Origin: Dinochytrium kinnereticum
Taxonomy: Eukaryota; Chytridiomycota; Chytridiomycetes; Chytridiales; Chytridiaceae
Direction of reading: 5' to 3'
NCBI GenBank assembly: GCA_027604005.1
Contig: JADGJT010000201.1
Location: 1-41,166 of the forward strand
Length of the DNA stretch: 41,166 bases
Part shown: in pieces, positions 1 through 10,076 of the stretch
Position numbering within the stretch: position 1 is the stretch's first letter
Layout: every line of letters starts with the position of its first letter
The notes under the pieces: generated by a model
The model's database searches: none
What the model saw: the letters and a program-made list of their open reading frames with translations, nothing else
Told to the model about the DNA's origin: nothing
Program-made: the position numbers and the translations under genes

Positions 1-1166
1 TGCAGGGTCTGGAAATTCATGGAGTTGCGCGGCCTGCGGAAACAGTGTTTCTGCAGACCTTGCAAATTCCTGGAAAAATCACCCCCTGTGCTGCCAAACG
101 GGACCTTTAGTAGAAAAATGGATTGATTGATTGCAAAGGAGTTGGTAATTGCTCTCTTATCTTTTCACATCTTCACACTAGTTTTGGCTGCCGTTGCTTG
201 CTTCGTATTATCATAACAATAGATTCTATGGGAGATAATGCCACAGCCAGACTTGTAGGGAGTGGTGATGAAGTAGCCTAATCGAGGTTCTAGAAAGGTA
301 ACAGACACTGTTTTTTGGACGGCAGCAATTAGGTTGGATTCTTCATGTGGTTCGAGTCGAATGGAACTGATATTATTTGATATATAAATCAAGCGTTTAC
401 GTCCATACTCAATTTATATCTTCCAGAATATAAAACCTGATAGATGTTTTCTTGAAACTGAACTATCGTTGAGCACAAATCGCCCAAGAAACGACCTTTT
501 TGAGTTTAGGAGGGTTCCTACAAGATAATGACGACGTCTGGAAACGTGAGGCAGTCGCAGTTGAGACGGGACACTCTCTTCAAAAAGAAGAAACGTAAGA
601 AGTCTGAGGTATTTATTGGTTTCGACAGCAAAAAACTCTTTTTTGTTAATTTAGTGATTTAACCTCATAATTTCCTTTAAAAGTCAATTGTGGTCAAGCG
701 GCCAAGATGCTAATGAGGTGAGCCAATTATCCCAAGAAAGGTTAAAGTTGGCGGCCAAGCTGCTGGAGGCAACAACGCCACTTGATCGTCTGCTTGCTTG
801 CCTTCATGGCCGCGTGTTGTTTTACAAAACCGCACCGCACGCCAGCTGAAACAGCAGAGGTGTAGCCAGGGAAAGTGGGCAGCGTCATCGGTCAGACAGC
901 AACTGGCCATTCGCCCTCCAGCAGAAACGCTGAACAAAAGACCTTGGGGCGTACGGAGCCGCTGGTCCCACTTGCTGGCGCACAATCCAAATTCAAATTT
1001 TAGAGTGGTGACCAGCGGACCTTCAAGGAGGGATTTTGGACAGACAAAACGGCGTGAGGTGCTGTGCCATATAAAAAAACGTCCACCTCCATCCCCTCCC
1101 GACAGCCTGTTCCAAGTGCCTGATCCCCCCTATTTGATATCCAACACTCCTGCAACCAAAACAACC
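1..1166. other. 5' intergenic region, no confident gene
   Basis: This 1.2-kb stretch precedes the fungalysin gene. It contains only short open frames that do not resemble any family I know. A short basic reading frame begins with ATG at 528 and could be spliced from 608 to 684, ending at 713 (36 residues), but nothing supports it beyond frame and splice signals. A frame open from 798 runs into the protease's first exon, but it crosses the TATA box and is not taken as coding. The left edge may contain the end of a neighbouring gene that cannot be recognised here. Confidence 0.5.
1070..1076 (+). promoter_or_regulatory. TATA box of the fungalysin gene
   Basis: The string TATAAAA lies 97 nt upstream of the protease ATG at 1167, followed by a pyrimidine-rich leader. 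Similar boxes sit before both YHYH genes, which supports a functional core promoter. The assignment rests on sequence and position only. Confidence 0.55.
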
Positions 1167-3604
1167 ATGCTGCCTCCGCTGAAGCTCACTGCCCTGCTGG
1201 CGATCGCCTACGCGCTGATCGATGGTTCAATGGCATCCCCTAGCCCAAGGCCACGAAGGCCCTCGGCCAACGCCCCCAACAGGTTGGCGGGTGAGCAGAA
1301 CGGGAGTGCTGGCGTTCCCGACTTCTGGATGCCCGCTTCCAACTTTATCGTTCCTGAGAATGTCACGCCTGTTCAGAGCGGCTCCATCGCATTGGAGGAC
1401 GCAACGCAAAAGGGCTACACCTGGATTCAGAACCAGTGGACCCTCACATCCGATGATTATGAGCTCGCCAGTCGGTGAGTCGTCGTCGTCGTCCTTTTTT
1501 TTTCTTTTGTTTTGAAGAAAGTCGGAAGAAGGAGCTGACTCTGAACAATCTGTTCCTCTAAATAGACACCAGAGCACGGACGGTAGCGGCCTCACTCACA
1601 TCAGTGTGGTCCAAAAGGTGAATGGTATCCCCATCGCCAATGCTGTGGCCAATGTCAACCTTGATGGTTCGGGTCAGGTCATCTCCGGATCTGGTAGCAT
1701 TGCCCCCAAGGAACTGGTCGCCCAGGCGAAGGCTGCTGGCAGCCTTGCTAGGAGGGCAGAGAGCATCTCGGCTGAGAAGGCTGTCCTGTCATTTGCTGCT
1801 TCCAAGGGTCTCAAGGCCAATGCTGATGCGCTCAAGGTCGTGCCTGTCGAGGGTGAACCAAATTCGTTCAAGGTCCAGGGGTCCGGCTTCACTACCCGTG
1901 CTATATCGGCTAGCCTAAAGTACTACCAGACACCCGATGGAACCCTTGAAAAGGCCTGGGACCTCCAACTTGAGCTCGCTGACGACTGGTAAGTTCATTT
2001 CAACTTTCACACACCCACCCCGCTTTGCTCTGGTGCTGAACCACCTCTGCCAAATATCACATCAGGGTGAACGCCTTTGTATCCACGGAAACCGGAAAGG
2101 TATTGGGTGCCAGCAGCTGGGTGTCCCGTAATCTTTTCGAAAATGTGGACATCCCTGAGCTTCAACGTCGCGCTCCCAGTCCCTCCCCCGCAGCCTCGGG
2201 CGACGCCTCTTCATCGCCATCCCGAGCTGGCAAGCTCATTCGTCGTCAGGCTGCCCCCCCTCGTGATGCAAGCTACAGCGTGGTTCCTTTTGGTCGTTCT
2301 GACCCCTTGGACAATGGTGGTGTTCTAACCACTCTCCGTAACCCCGCTGATGCCCAAGCTTCGAGGCTCGGATGGCACGACACTGGTCTTGGCCAGGGAT
2401 CTATCAGCGCCACCGCTGGGAACAACGTGATCGCTTCCTCCAACTTCCAGAATTCCAGGAATGCTGTTCAGAATCCTCGAGTTGTTGCCAACAACTTCCA
2501 GTTCAACTTCAACTTGAACCGAGCGGTGGCTCCTACTCCTAACTCGGCCAACAGCGCTGCTGGCGTCACCAACATGTTCTACGTTACCAATACTTTCCAT
2601 GATGTGTTATTCCATTATGGGTTCAATGAAGCGGCTGGTAACTTCCAGGTCAGCAACTTTGGCCAAGGTGGACGTGGAAACGACCCTGTTATTGCTACGG
2701 CGCAGGACGGTAGTGGGGTGAACAATGCTAACTTTGCCACCCCTCCGGATGGATCCCCTGGGTAAGTTTACAGTGCATTCGTTATTCATGAACCTCTTCT
2801 TAACTGGTGAACTAACTTTCATTTCTCTTTTTTTTTTTCGACAAAAAAGACGTATGCGAATGTTTATTTTCACCGCTCAGAACCCCGACCGTGATGCCGC
2901 CCTTGAGAACGATATTATCATCCACGAAATCGGTCATGGTGTCTCCAACCGTCTCACTGGTGGCCCCGCCAACTCAAACTGCCTCCAGCGCAGTCAGTCT
3001 GGTGGTATGGGTGAAGGATGGTCGGACTTCTTTGGTCTCATTACACAGATGAAGCCCACTGATACCCGTAACACTGATAAGGGTGTTGGGGTCTTCGTGA
3101 CTGGTCGAGCAGCTGGAGTTAGGCGCTTTGCCTACTCGACCTCTCTTCAACGCAACCCCAATACCTACAACAACATTGCGCGTATCAATCCTGCGAACGT
3201 CCATGCCATTGGTGAGGTGTGGTGTTCCATGCTTTATGAAGTTTACTGGAACATGGTTGATAAGCAAGGATTCGCACCTGTTGAGACCTTGATTGCTCAG
3301 AGGAACGCGAACCGAGGCAATGTTAACCTATTCAAGCTTGTCATTGACGGAATGAAACTTCAGGTTTGTTGAGATTTGTCATCTTTGTTTGTCCAACGTC
3401 CTCCCTCTTACTTGAACTATTCTCTAGCCTTGCAACCCGACTCTCTTGCAAGCCAGGAACGCAATCGTACAGGCTGATCAGGTTCGATTTAGAGGGGCGA
3501 ACAGGTGTGATATCTTTAGGGGATTCGCGAAGCGTGGGCTTGGTTTCTCTGCTAGGGATGATGGCCGCTTCGTTAACGCCTTTGATCTCCCTCCTGGATG
3601 CTAA
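1167..3604 (+). CDS. Fungalysin, secreted M36 zinc metalloprotease
   Basis: This is a secreted endopeptidase of MEROPS family M36, about 705 residues and complete. Exons are 1167-1474, 1566-1988, 2066-2761, 2850-3363 and 3428-3604, and all phases agree. Residues 1-25 form a signal peptide. A fungalysin/thermolysin propeptide (FTP-type) region fills exons 1-2, and a Pro/Ser-rich linker leads to the catalytic domain. The zinc site is HEIGH at residues 501-505, inside HEIGHGVSNRLTGGPANSNC. The third ligand is Glu531 in GEGWSDFFG, exactly 30 residues after His501 as in characterised fungalysins. The C-terminal part (RDDGRFVNAFDLPPGC) is the usual family ending. Such enzymes are made as zymogens and degrade extracellular protein such as keratin, collagen or elastin; the substrate here is unknown. 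The next two genes downstream also encode secreted proteins. No frameshift or missing catalytic residue was seen. Confidence 0.95.
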
Positions 3605-4432
3605 GCTCCTTCCCTTTAATTCCTTTTATCCGATTAATCGAAACATATTCTTTTTGAGCTTTACTCTGCATATCCCTGCTTTTTTCTCCCCTTTAACACA
3701 ACATTTGGGCCCTACAGTTTTTAATATTTCTTGCTTTTCTCCCGTGCGAATTTTTTCAGCTTTCTTCGATTTCAGTTTGTCCTTCTCGTGATCTGAAGCA
3801 CTCTTTTTTTTATCCAGTCCCATTATCAGTTCTTTGTTCTGCTCACAAAAACCCTCACATCTTCATCCATTTGTATATCCACACCCTTGAAAAAAGCATT
3901 CTGAAAACAACAAAAACAAGAGTTTAAAATACAAGCGCTAATTGATCCTGAGCGGCTGGCACGCGATATTGGAAATCATAAAAACGAAACATTTATGTTG
4001 AATTGGCGCGGAATATTTGAAAAGGTTTAATAATTAAAAGTCTTGGAAGATGCTTTGCATCCAAGAAAAACCAAGAATTGGTCTTGGCATTGGTGCACTG
4101 AGGTTTGAGCAACTTGAAACGCGCTCCATATTTTTTTTGGTCACAACAATTCATAAGTAAAAAAGCATTCACGTCCACCACACATGCAACCTGGATTGGT
4201 GTACGAATTGAAGTTTTTCTTTGCTTGGGTTGGACTGGAAGAGTATCCATGTCCACGGCACTCAATCCTGGATTTTCTGGTTATCCTTGAATTGCCAAGA
4301 GATCTGCGCGTTACTAATTCGGTTATGTGAACTCCTACAATAACAATAACCACTGCCATGGAATGCCAAATTTATAAAAACCCATAAAAACTCGAGCGAT
4401 CCTGATCAATCAACACATCGAATTCGACCACC
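3605..4432. other. Intergenic region between fungalysin and first YHYH gene
   Basis: This region of 828 bp is AT-rich, with several T and A runs. Short frames on both strands show no family resemblance. It must contain the 3' end of the fungalysin transcript and the promoter of the first YHYH gene. A short imperfect inverted repeat (ccaaga...tcttgg) lies near 4070-4090. Nothing else was recognised. Confidence 0.6.
4373..4380 (+). promoter_or_regulatory. TATA box of first YHYH gene
   Basis: TATAAAAA lies 60 nt upstream of the ATG at 4433, at the right place for a core promoter. The two other secreted-protein genes in this cluster have matching boxes. Confidence 0.55.
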
Positions 4433-5755
4433 ATGCTCAACGTTCGCGTTTTGTCCATTCTGTTTGCTTTTCTCCAAATGGCATTAGCTCAAGGGCAGAC
4501 CTTACCCAACATGCAATGTGGAACGACTTCAAGCAGCTCCGTCGTCTTTGTTTCTCATTCAAACTCTGCTCTCACAATTCAATCGAATGGTTGTCCAGGG
4601 TAGGTAAAAGCTATCAATTTGATAGGCGGTAACCCCTTCTGTTAGGCACGACTGGACCTCTCAATCTACCCCGAACAAGGCCAGCGTACAATGTGGAAGC
4701 TTTTCGGTCCCCATTGCCCCAACGATTAATCAGAACGTTTTTTACGTTGGAGTTTACACGGACAAGGCCAAGACCACTGCAAACCCGAATATTCCTTTGG
4801 GACAAATTGGGTGCGTAGACCTTATGTCAATGGCTTATAGGCAGTTTTTATTAATGGCCATGAATAGGGTCACCGTGAATGGGGTTGCGCTTTACGGCAA
4901 CGCAGACGCAACAAGAGAAGACGCTTACGTCAACGAAGCAAGGACATTTGATCGTTGCGGAGGTCACCCAGACGGAAAAGGAATATACCATTACCACGAC
5001 GAAGCTGGTGATGGCTGTGTCTACTCTCCCACTCAAGGATCTCATTCTCCTCTTTTCGGCGTCATGTTGGACGGTATTCCGATTTTCGGCCCTCTCGGTG
5101 ACAGTGGTGCCGTCCCTGGGGATTTGGATGAATGCAACGGACATACTGATAACGCGTATCCATTCTACCGTGAGTTTCTTCGCGCATCTTCTCTCCGAAA
5201 CGTACTTCCCCTAATCCCTCTGCACCTATCTTCCTAGACTACCACATGGCACCGGACGCTCAGTACCCGTACCTAGTCAACTGCCTCAAAGGATGCGTAT
5301 CCAAGACCATCACTTTGAGAAATAACGCAGCAAATATGGCTCCAGCCTGCATCCAGGCGACGACACAGTATGACTACACGAACTTTTATAAGACTATGAT
5401 CCCATCATCAAACTCTTCACTGATTTATTCGTGTGATGTGAGATACTATTTGGTCCTATTAAACCTTATTAACATACATTAGATCACTACTGGCGCATCC
5501 ATTCGAGCTGCAGGCATCGACTCAACTCCGTCAACCACTATCACGTCTAAAATTGTAAGGTATCTATTTCCTATTTATTTGCCTATTGGCCATATCGTCC
5601 GCCCTAAATTATATAAACAAAAGGTTACGACTGGTACGCAAGTCCCCACTCAAAGCACTCCCTCTTCATCTCCTTCCGCAGCTGCTGGTTCGAAACCATT
5701 TCACATTGTGATGGTTGGCATCGCATTGACGGGGCTGATTTTTGGCGCCTTCTAG
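4433..5755 (+). CDS. YHYH-domain secreted protein, copy 1 (GPI-anchor-like tail)
   Basis: The predicted protein is 345 residues from six exons: 4433-4599, 4646-4810, 4868-5169, 5238-5437, 5483-5554 and 5624-5755. A signal peptide (MLNVRVLSILFAFLQMALAQ) is followed by a Cys/Ser-rich N-terminal part and a YHYH domain (Pfam YHYH family). The domain contains GIYHYHDEAGDGCV, the block HSPLFGVMLDGIPIFG, and FYHYHMAP just before an LVNCLKGC segment. The C-terminus is Ser/Thr-rich and ends in a hydrophobic stretch (HIVMVGIALTGLIFGAF), as expected for a GPI-anchor signal. The family's biochemical function is not established; the paired His/Tyr motifs suggest metal or redox chemistry, which is inference. 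It is a tandem paralogue of the next gene, with matching intron positions and phases through the core. The last exon begins with VTTG, repeating the start of the preceding exon (ITTG). Confidence 0.88.
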
Positions 5756-5792
5756 ACCACACTATCTGTTGGGAAAGTTCATGACAGCATTC

Positions 5793-5798
5793 AATAAA
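5793..5798 (+). terminator. Poly(A) signal of first YHYH gene
   Basis: AATAAA lies 38 nt after the stop codon of the first YHYH gene and is a plausible cleavage/polyadenylation signal. Confidence 0.5.
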
Positions 5799-6240
5799 GT
5801 AATCAAACCACCTTTTCTAATTTCTCTTACACGTGACGGACCCAGTTTCATTCAAGATCTGGAATCGCCTTTAATGTACGGCTTATTATAAATTGCGCGA
5901 ATTTGGGCTTGTGAGCATTCGATGATTAAATGCATATCCACGTTGAATGATTGCGAGCTAGCAATTTGTTCACAAAAACAAGTTATGAGAGCCTCTAATT
6001 ACGCACATTAATGTCTTTCCAGTACCTTATTGTATTAGCGGGTGATTTAGTGCCGTCGAAACTCCCTGAATCGGAGACGGAAGTTATATTCCATGCGCTT
6101 GCTCAATCTTGCTCAATCAGCTATGCCCATACATTGTAAATCCAGGTAAAATCGCCATTCCTTTCAGTGCATGATGATCTCGGGCGGCAATCCCTGTTTT
6201 TGTATTATGATGAGCTTCAGTGAGATTGGGAAGGGAAAAG

Positions 6241-6248
6241 TATAAATA
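6241..6248 (+). promoter_or_regulatory. TATA box of second YHYH gene
   Basis: TATAAATA sits 46 nt upstream of the ATG at 6287. It is the third TATA box in this three-gene secreted cluster. Confidence 0.55.
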
Positions 6249-6286
6249 TACCAGGCATTTCGCTGTATTCAGAGAAAACCCTCATA

Positions 6287-7846
6287 ATGCTCGACTTGCG
6301 AACTCTTGCAATTCTCGCGGGCAGTCTCCAGTTCGTGTCGGCTCAGCTTATCAGCTCTACCACAATGTCATCCAACATGCAGTGCGGAACCAGCTCAAGT
6401 AGCGCAGCTGTCCACATATCACACTCAAGCTCCGCTTTGACGATTCAATTCAGCGGCTGTCCAGGGTGAGTTACAAAAAAAATAAGTTCAATATGTATAG
6501 TATCCTAACTGTTTAAGTGAAGATACGACTGGACTTCTCAGAGCACCCCGAACAAAGCGACTGTCCAATGTGGCAGTTTTTCGGTTCCTATAAGCCCAAC
6601 GATCAACCAGAACATATTCCATGTGGGAGTTTTCAAGGATAAAGCTAAAACGATTGCCAACACGAATATTCCAATGGGACAGATTGGGTACGTAGCTTTG
6701 AATGTTATAGAAATGATTAAAAGCAATGCCTTAATTACTCGTTCACGATTTTAGGGTGACTGTAACAGGTGTCGCACTTTACGGAAACGCCGACGCGACA
6801 AAGGAAGACGCCTACGTCAACGAAGCAAAGACTTTCGACCGCTGCGGAGGCCACCCGGACGCGAGAGGGATATACCATTTTCATGATGAACCTGCAGATA
6901 AGTGTGTATACACGTCCACCGCCGGGGCGCATTCACCCCTTTTCGGCGTTATGCTGGACGGTATCCCAATTTTCGGTTCTCTTGGTGACGGCGGGGTCGC
7001 CCCGGCAGATTTGGACGAATGCAATGGACACACTGACAAGGCATACCCATTCTACCGTGAGTTTAGTTTCTCTGTCAACTTTCCAAAACATCCTTCCCTT
7101 AATCCCACTGCACCTACCTTCCTAGACTACCACATGGCACCAGACGGTCAGTACCCGTACCTCGTCAACTGCCTCAAAGGATGCGTGTCAAGTACTACAA
7201 CTTCGAGGAATTCTGCAGCCAACATGGCGCCGACCTGCATCAAGGCAACGACGCAATATGACTACACGTCTCTTTACAAAACTCTTCTTCCAGCAACTAG
7301 CTCCCTAATAACTTACTCATGCGATGTAAGAGATCAGTATTCTACTACATCTTCTCACTCAATAACAAAACCAAATAGGTCACGACTGGCGCATCTATCC
7401 AAGCCGCAACTACATCCTCTACAGGATCAGGATCGATCGATCCAAATGTAGCCATGGGATCCGGCACCACAGGAATAATTGGAGGCTCAGGCGCCACCAG
7501 TGGTGGAGCTTCCATTATTCCAGGCTCAGTCGTTCAAGTCCCAGGAAGTACATCAACGACCGCAGGCTCGGTGGGTGGGGTTATAAATACCATCGGTGGC
7601 TTAATCGGATCGGCCGTTTCAACTGTTGGGAACATTGTTGGCGAAGTTACTGGGACTCTGGGTGTAACTGGAGCTACTGGGAGCGGTGCTCAAGCTGTCG
7701 CGGCTATCGGTACGGCCAGCACTGGCCAAACCGGTAACAATGTGATCACTATCCCGAAGTCAGTGGGGTTGAGAAATGTTGAGTCGTTCCAGAGTGCAGC
7801 GATCATCCTTGTGTTTACTGGTGTGGCTCTGAGCGTCTTTTGCTGA
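6287..7846 (+). CDS. YHYH-domain secreted protein, copy 2 (long Gly/Thr-rich tail)
   Basis: The predicted protein is 437 residues from five exons: 6287-6465, 6523-6687, 6755-7056, 7126-7325 and 7379-7846. A signal peptide (MLDLRTLAILAGSLQFVSAQ) is followed by the same Cys/Ser-rich segment as copy 1 (NMQCGTSSSS) and the YHYH domain. Exons 2, 3 and 4 are exactly the same length in both paralogues (165, 302 and 200 nt) and share splice phases. The first His/Tyr motif is YHFH here instead of YHYH; the second, FYHYHMAP, is intact. The last exon encodes a Gly/Ser/Thr/Val-rich low-complexity tail of about 130 residues, ending in a hydrophobic stretch (SAAIILVFTGVALSVFC) that looks like a GPI-attachment signal. 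The protein is therefore probably at the cell surface or wall. Function is unknown; it may have diverged from copy 1 in its tail. Confidence 0.88.
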
Positions 7847-8034
7847 TGAGATAGGTACCTCTAATCGCAATTTATGTTGGAATTTCTTGTACATATAGAT
7901 TGTGGTGTACATATATAAAAAAACAAAACAGATAAGGAATAGTCTTCTACATTCAACTTCATACAATGCAAAATGCAATCCTTCATCCTACAACTTGTAG
8001 AGGAAACACTTAAAAAAAAAACCAAGCCATCCAA

Positions 8035-9844
8035 TTAAAAATCCTCCCAACCAGTGTAAACCACCGCAGAGAACGCTTTCAACTCAGGCAACGAAGCAAG
8101 AGCCTAAGAATAAGAAGCATATTAAAAGAGAGCAAAAGGCGAAAGGATAGTAAGGCCATGGAACTCACATCAACATAGGTATTCGGATTGGAATCAATAA
8201 TCATCCTGATCTGTCGGCTTATAAGGGGCAAGGCGGCAGCAAGCTTAATCTGCTTCCCAGTTTCAGACTCCGTTGGCAAAATTACTGGATGATCATCGGC
8301 CAGCTGTACAATCTTGCTCTCTGCCGCTTTCTCCTCAAAAAAGGTAGGTCGAATGCTTTGGTATAAAACATCAAACGACTGGTCAAAGCCGGCCTTTAGA
8401 ACTGTAGGGAAATCAGGACTACACATAGACCAGTTTGAATATGTTTAGACATTTCATTCTAAGGACGGAAAAATGACTCCCTACCTTTCTAAGAAGTCCC
8501 TTGTCTCGTCTAAGAGCTGCTTAAGCTGATCGTCGACATTAAGTTTCCTATCGTCCCGCAGACGATTTTCGTCCAATTCCGCAGTCCCTTCGAGGAGAAC
8601 TTCTACTTCTTTATCGTCGGGAGGCAGCAAAAGGGTATGAAAGCTAACAGGTAATAATTGAATACATGTGCAAAATTAGTTAAGCACTATGCAGCCACAA
8701 GACAAACCTATATAGTTCCGATCTTCGTGGACTCGCAAGTTCGACACGCTTCCTTACTTCTTCAATCAAGTCAACTAGGGTCGCATATGTTGTAGGAAAA
8801 TCTAAGGGCAAGCTATGAATGAATGAACAGAAAAACATTAATGGTCAAGTTAAAACCAAACAAAAGTTAAAAACAACGAAGGTTCCTACCTTTCAATAAC
8901 CTCCTCCACAGCCTTACGAACCCTCGCAACACATTCGCTCCACCCAACATTCAACAAGAACCAGCTGAAGGTGAGGTACTGTCTCTCTGTCTCAAAAGAA
9001 AGGCCTTTTCTCGACTCTCCAGTAGCAGGATCCAATTTTTCTTCATTCCATTCCATGCCGTTCTTCGATCCTGAAGCGGAGACGACGCTGTCGAGGTAAA
9101 TAAATCTTCCGAGCAAGTTGAGTTGGATAAACGTGAAAACCGTTATTAGATTCATCAAGTAGATAGCAGAAATTGTTCTTGTAAAGCCTAGTTAGGTATG
9201 TTTCTTAGTTAGATAGAGCGTCAGGATTAAAAAAAAAAGATTTAAATGCCGCGGTTGCTGAGCGAGTGTAAGCTTAATATGTGAAAGATCATAAGAGAAA
9301 TCATGATACTGACTGAGAACTTTGAGTTCCTGCCACTTCTCCATCTTCTTTGCCTTCAAAGCCTCTGGAGAATCCATTCCGACTGCCGATGCATTCTTAG
9401 CCTGCTGAAGCCATGCCGTTATAGACTCAACATCCAGTGCGGGGTTAAGCTGGAGCCCTAATGTTGGAAGCAAGCGGAGAATGGTGAAAGTGCAGTCCTT
9501 CTGGTTCTGCTCAAACCGCAACTTGACACTGGAGGCCAAAAGAAATTGCCGTTAGCTGATCGTACAAAAAATGAAGAATAAAGGATATAGGCAACGTTCA
9601 GTCGCTTGTGTCGGCAAACGTGAGCCTTGTGCATTCGCTTCTGCATCGATTTCTCCCGAAGGGTGAAATCCGGCAGAATCACCTACTTTGCCTTTGCGGT
9701 GCGTTCCATCTCCCGTGCAGCCTCCAGCTCCTTCCACTTAAATTCTGCGTACTTGTATAGCACATAACATCCTCCAGCAACGCCGCCTACGATGGCAAAG
9801 CGCCGGCGGTTTCTTTGGAACAGGCCAACAATGGAGTCCAACAT
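8035..9844 (-). CDS. PEX3: Peroxin-3 (peroxisomal membrane biogenesis)
   Basis: PEX3 anchors the receptor PEX19 at the peroxisomal membrane and is needed to insert peroxisomal membrane proteins. The predicted protein is 417 residues from seven exons on the minus strand: 9844-9687, 9528-9314, 9187-8890, 8812-8708, 8643-8485, 8418-8169 and 8103-8035, with consistent phases. The N-terminus MLDSIVGLFQRNRRRFAIVG is the basic membrane-targeting segment followed by a Gly-rich transmembrane helix. The family core is clear in KLRFEQNQKDCTFTILRLLP, LNPALDVESITAWL, SFTRTISAIYLMNLITVF and QLNLLGRFIYLD. Length fits fungal PEX3 (about 400-450). It converges on the second YHYH gene across 188 bp. No damage was seen. 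Confidence 0.94.
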
Positions 9845-10076
9845 TATTTCATGAAAATATTTTTGTAGAAGCTGTTCTGGTTCTTTGAAGAGTTGATAAG
9901 CCGCTTTTTTCCCCTTTCTTTTTTGTTTTTGGAACCAAAGATATTACAAGTTGGATGCTAAATGAAACATAGATCCGAATTCAAGGATGGGATAAGAGAA
10001 ATGTGTGCCATCAAGTGAAAATGGGATAAGCGTGTGGTGAGCTGCAGTAGGCGAGTGTTGGAGGTAGATGATAATG

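Larger units (their letters stand above)
5756..6286. other. Intergenic region between the two YHYH genes
   Basis: This region of 531 bp separates the tandem copies. It contains the poly(A) signal of copy 1 and the TATA box of copy 2 near its right end. I saw no coding frame and no repeat that would mark the duplication breakpoint. Confidence 0.6.

Noticed and set aside
165..392. 75-residue minus-strand frame at the left edge
   Set aside because: No recognisable domain, no splice partners and no regulatory context.
528..713. Possible two-exon, 36-residue basic protein
   Set aside because: Only frame and splice-like signals support it; it is too short to judge and matches no family known to me.
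798..1166. In-frame open extension upstream of the fungalysin ATG
   Set aside because: It crosses the TATA box and leader, has no signal-peptide logic, and the ATG at 1167 begins a perfect signal peptide.
4067..4095. Short inverted repeat as a terminator or binding site
   Set aside because: Imperfect and short; expected by chance in AT-rich DNA, and hairpin terminators are not used by RNA polymerase II.
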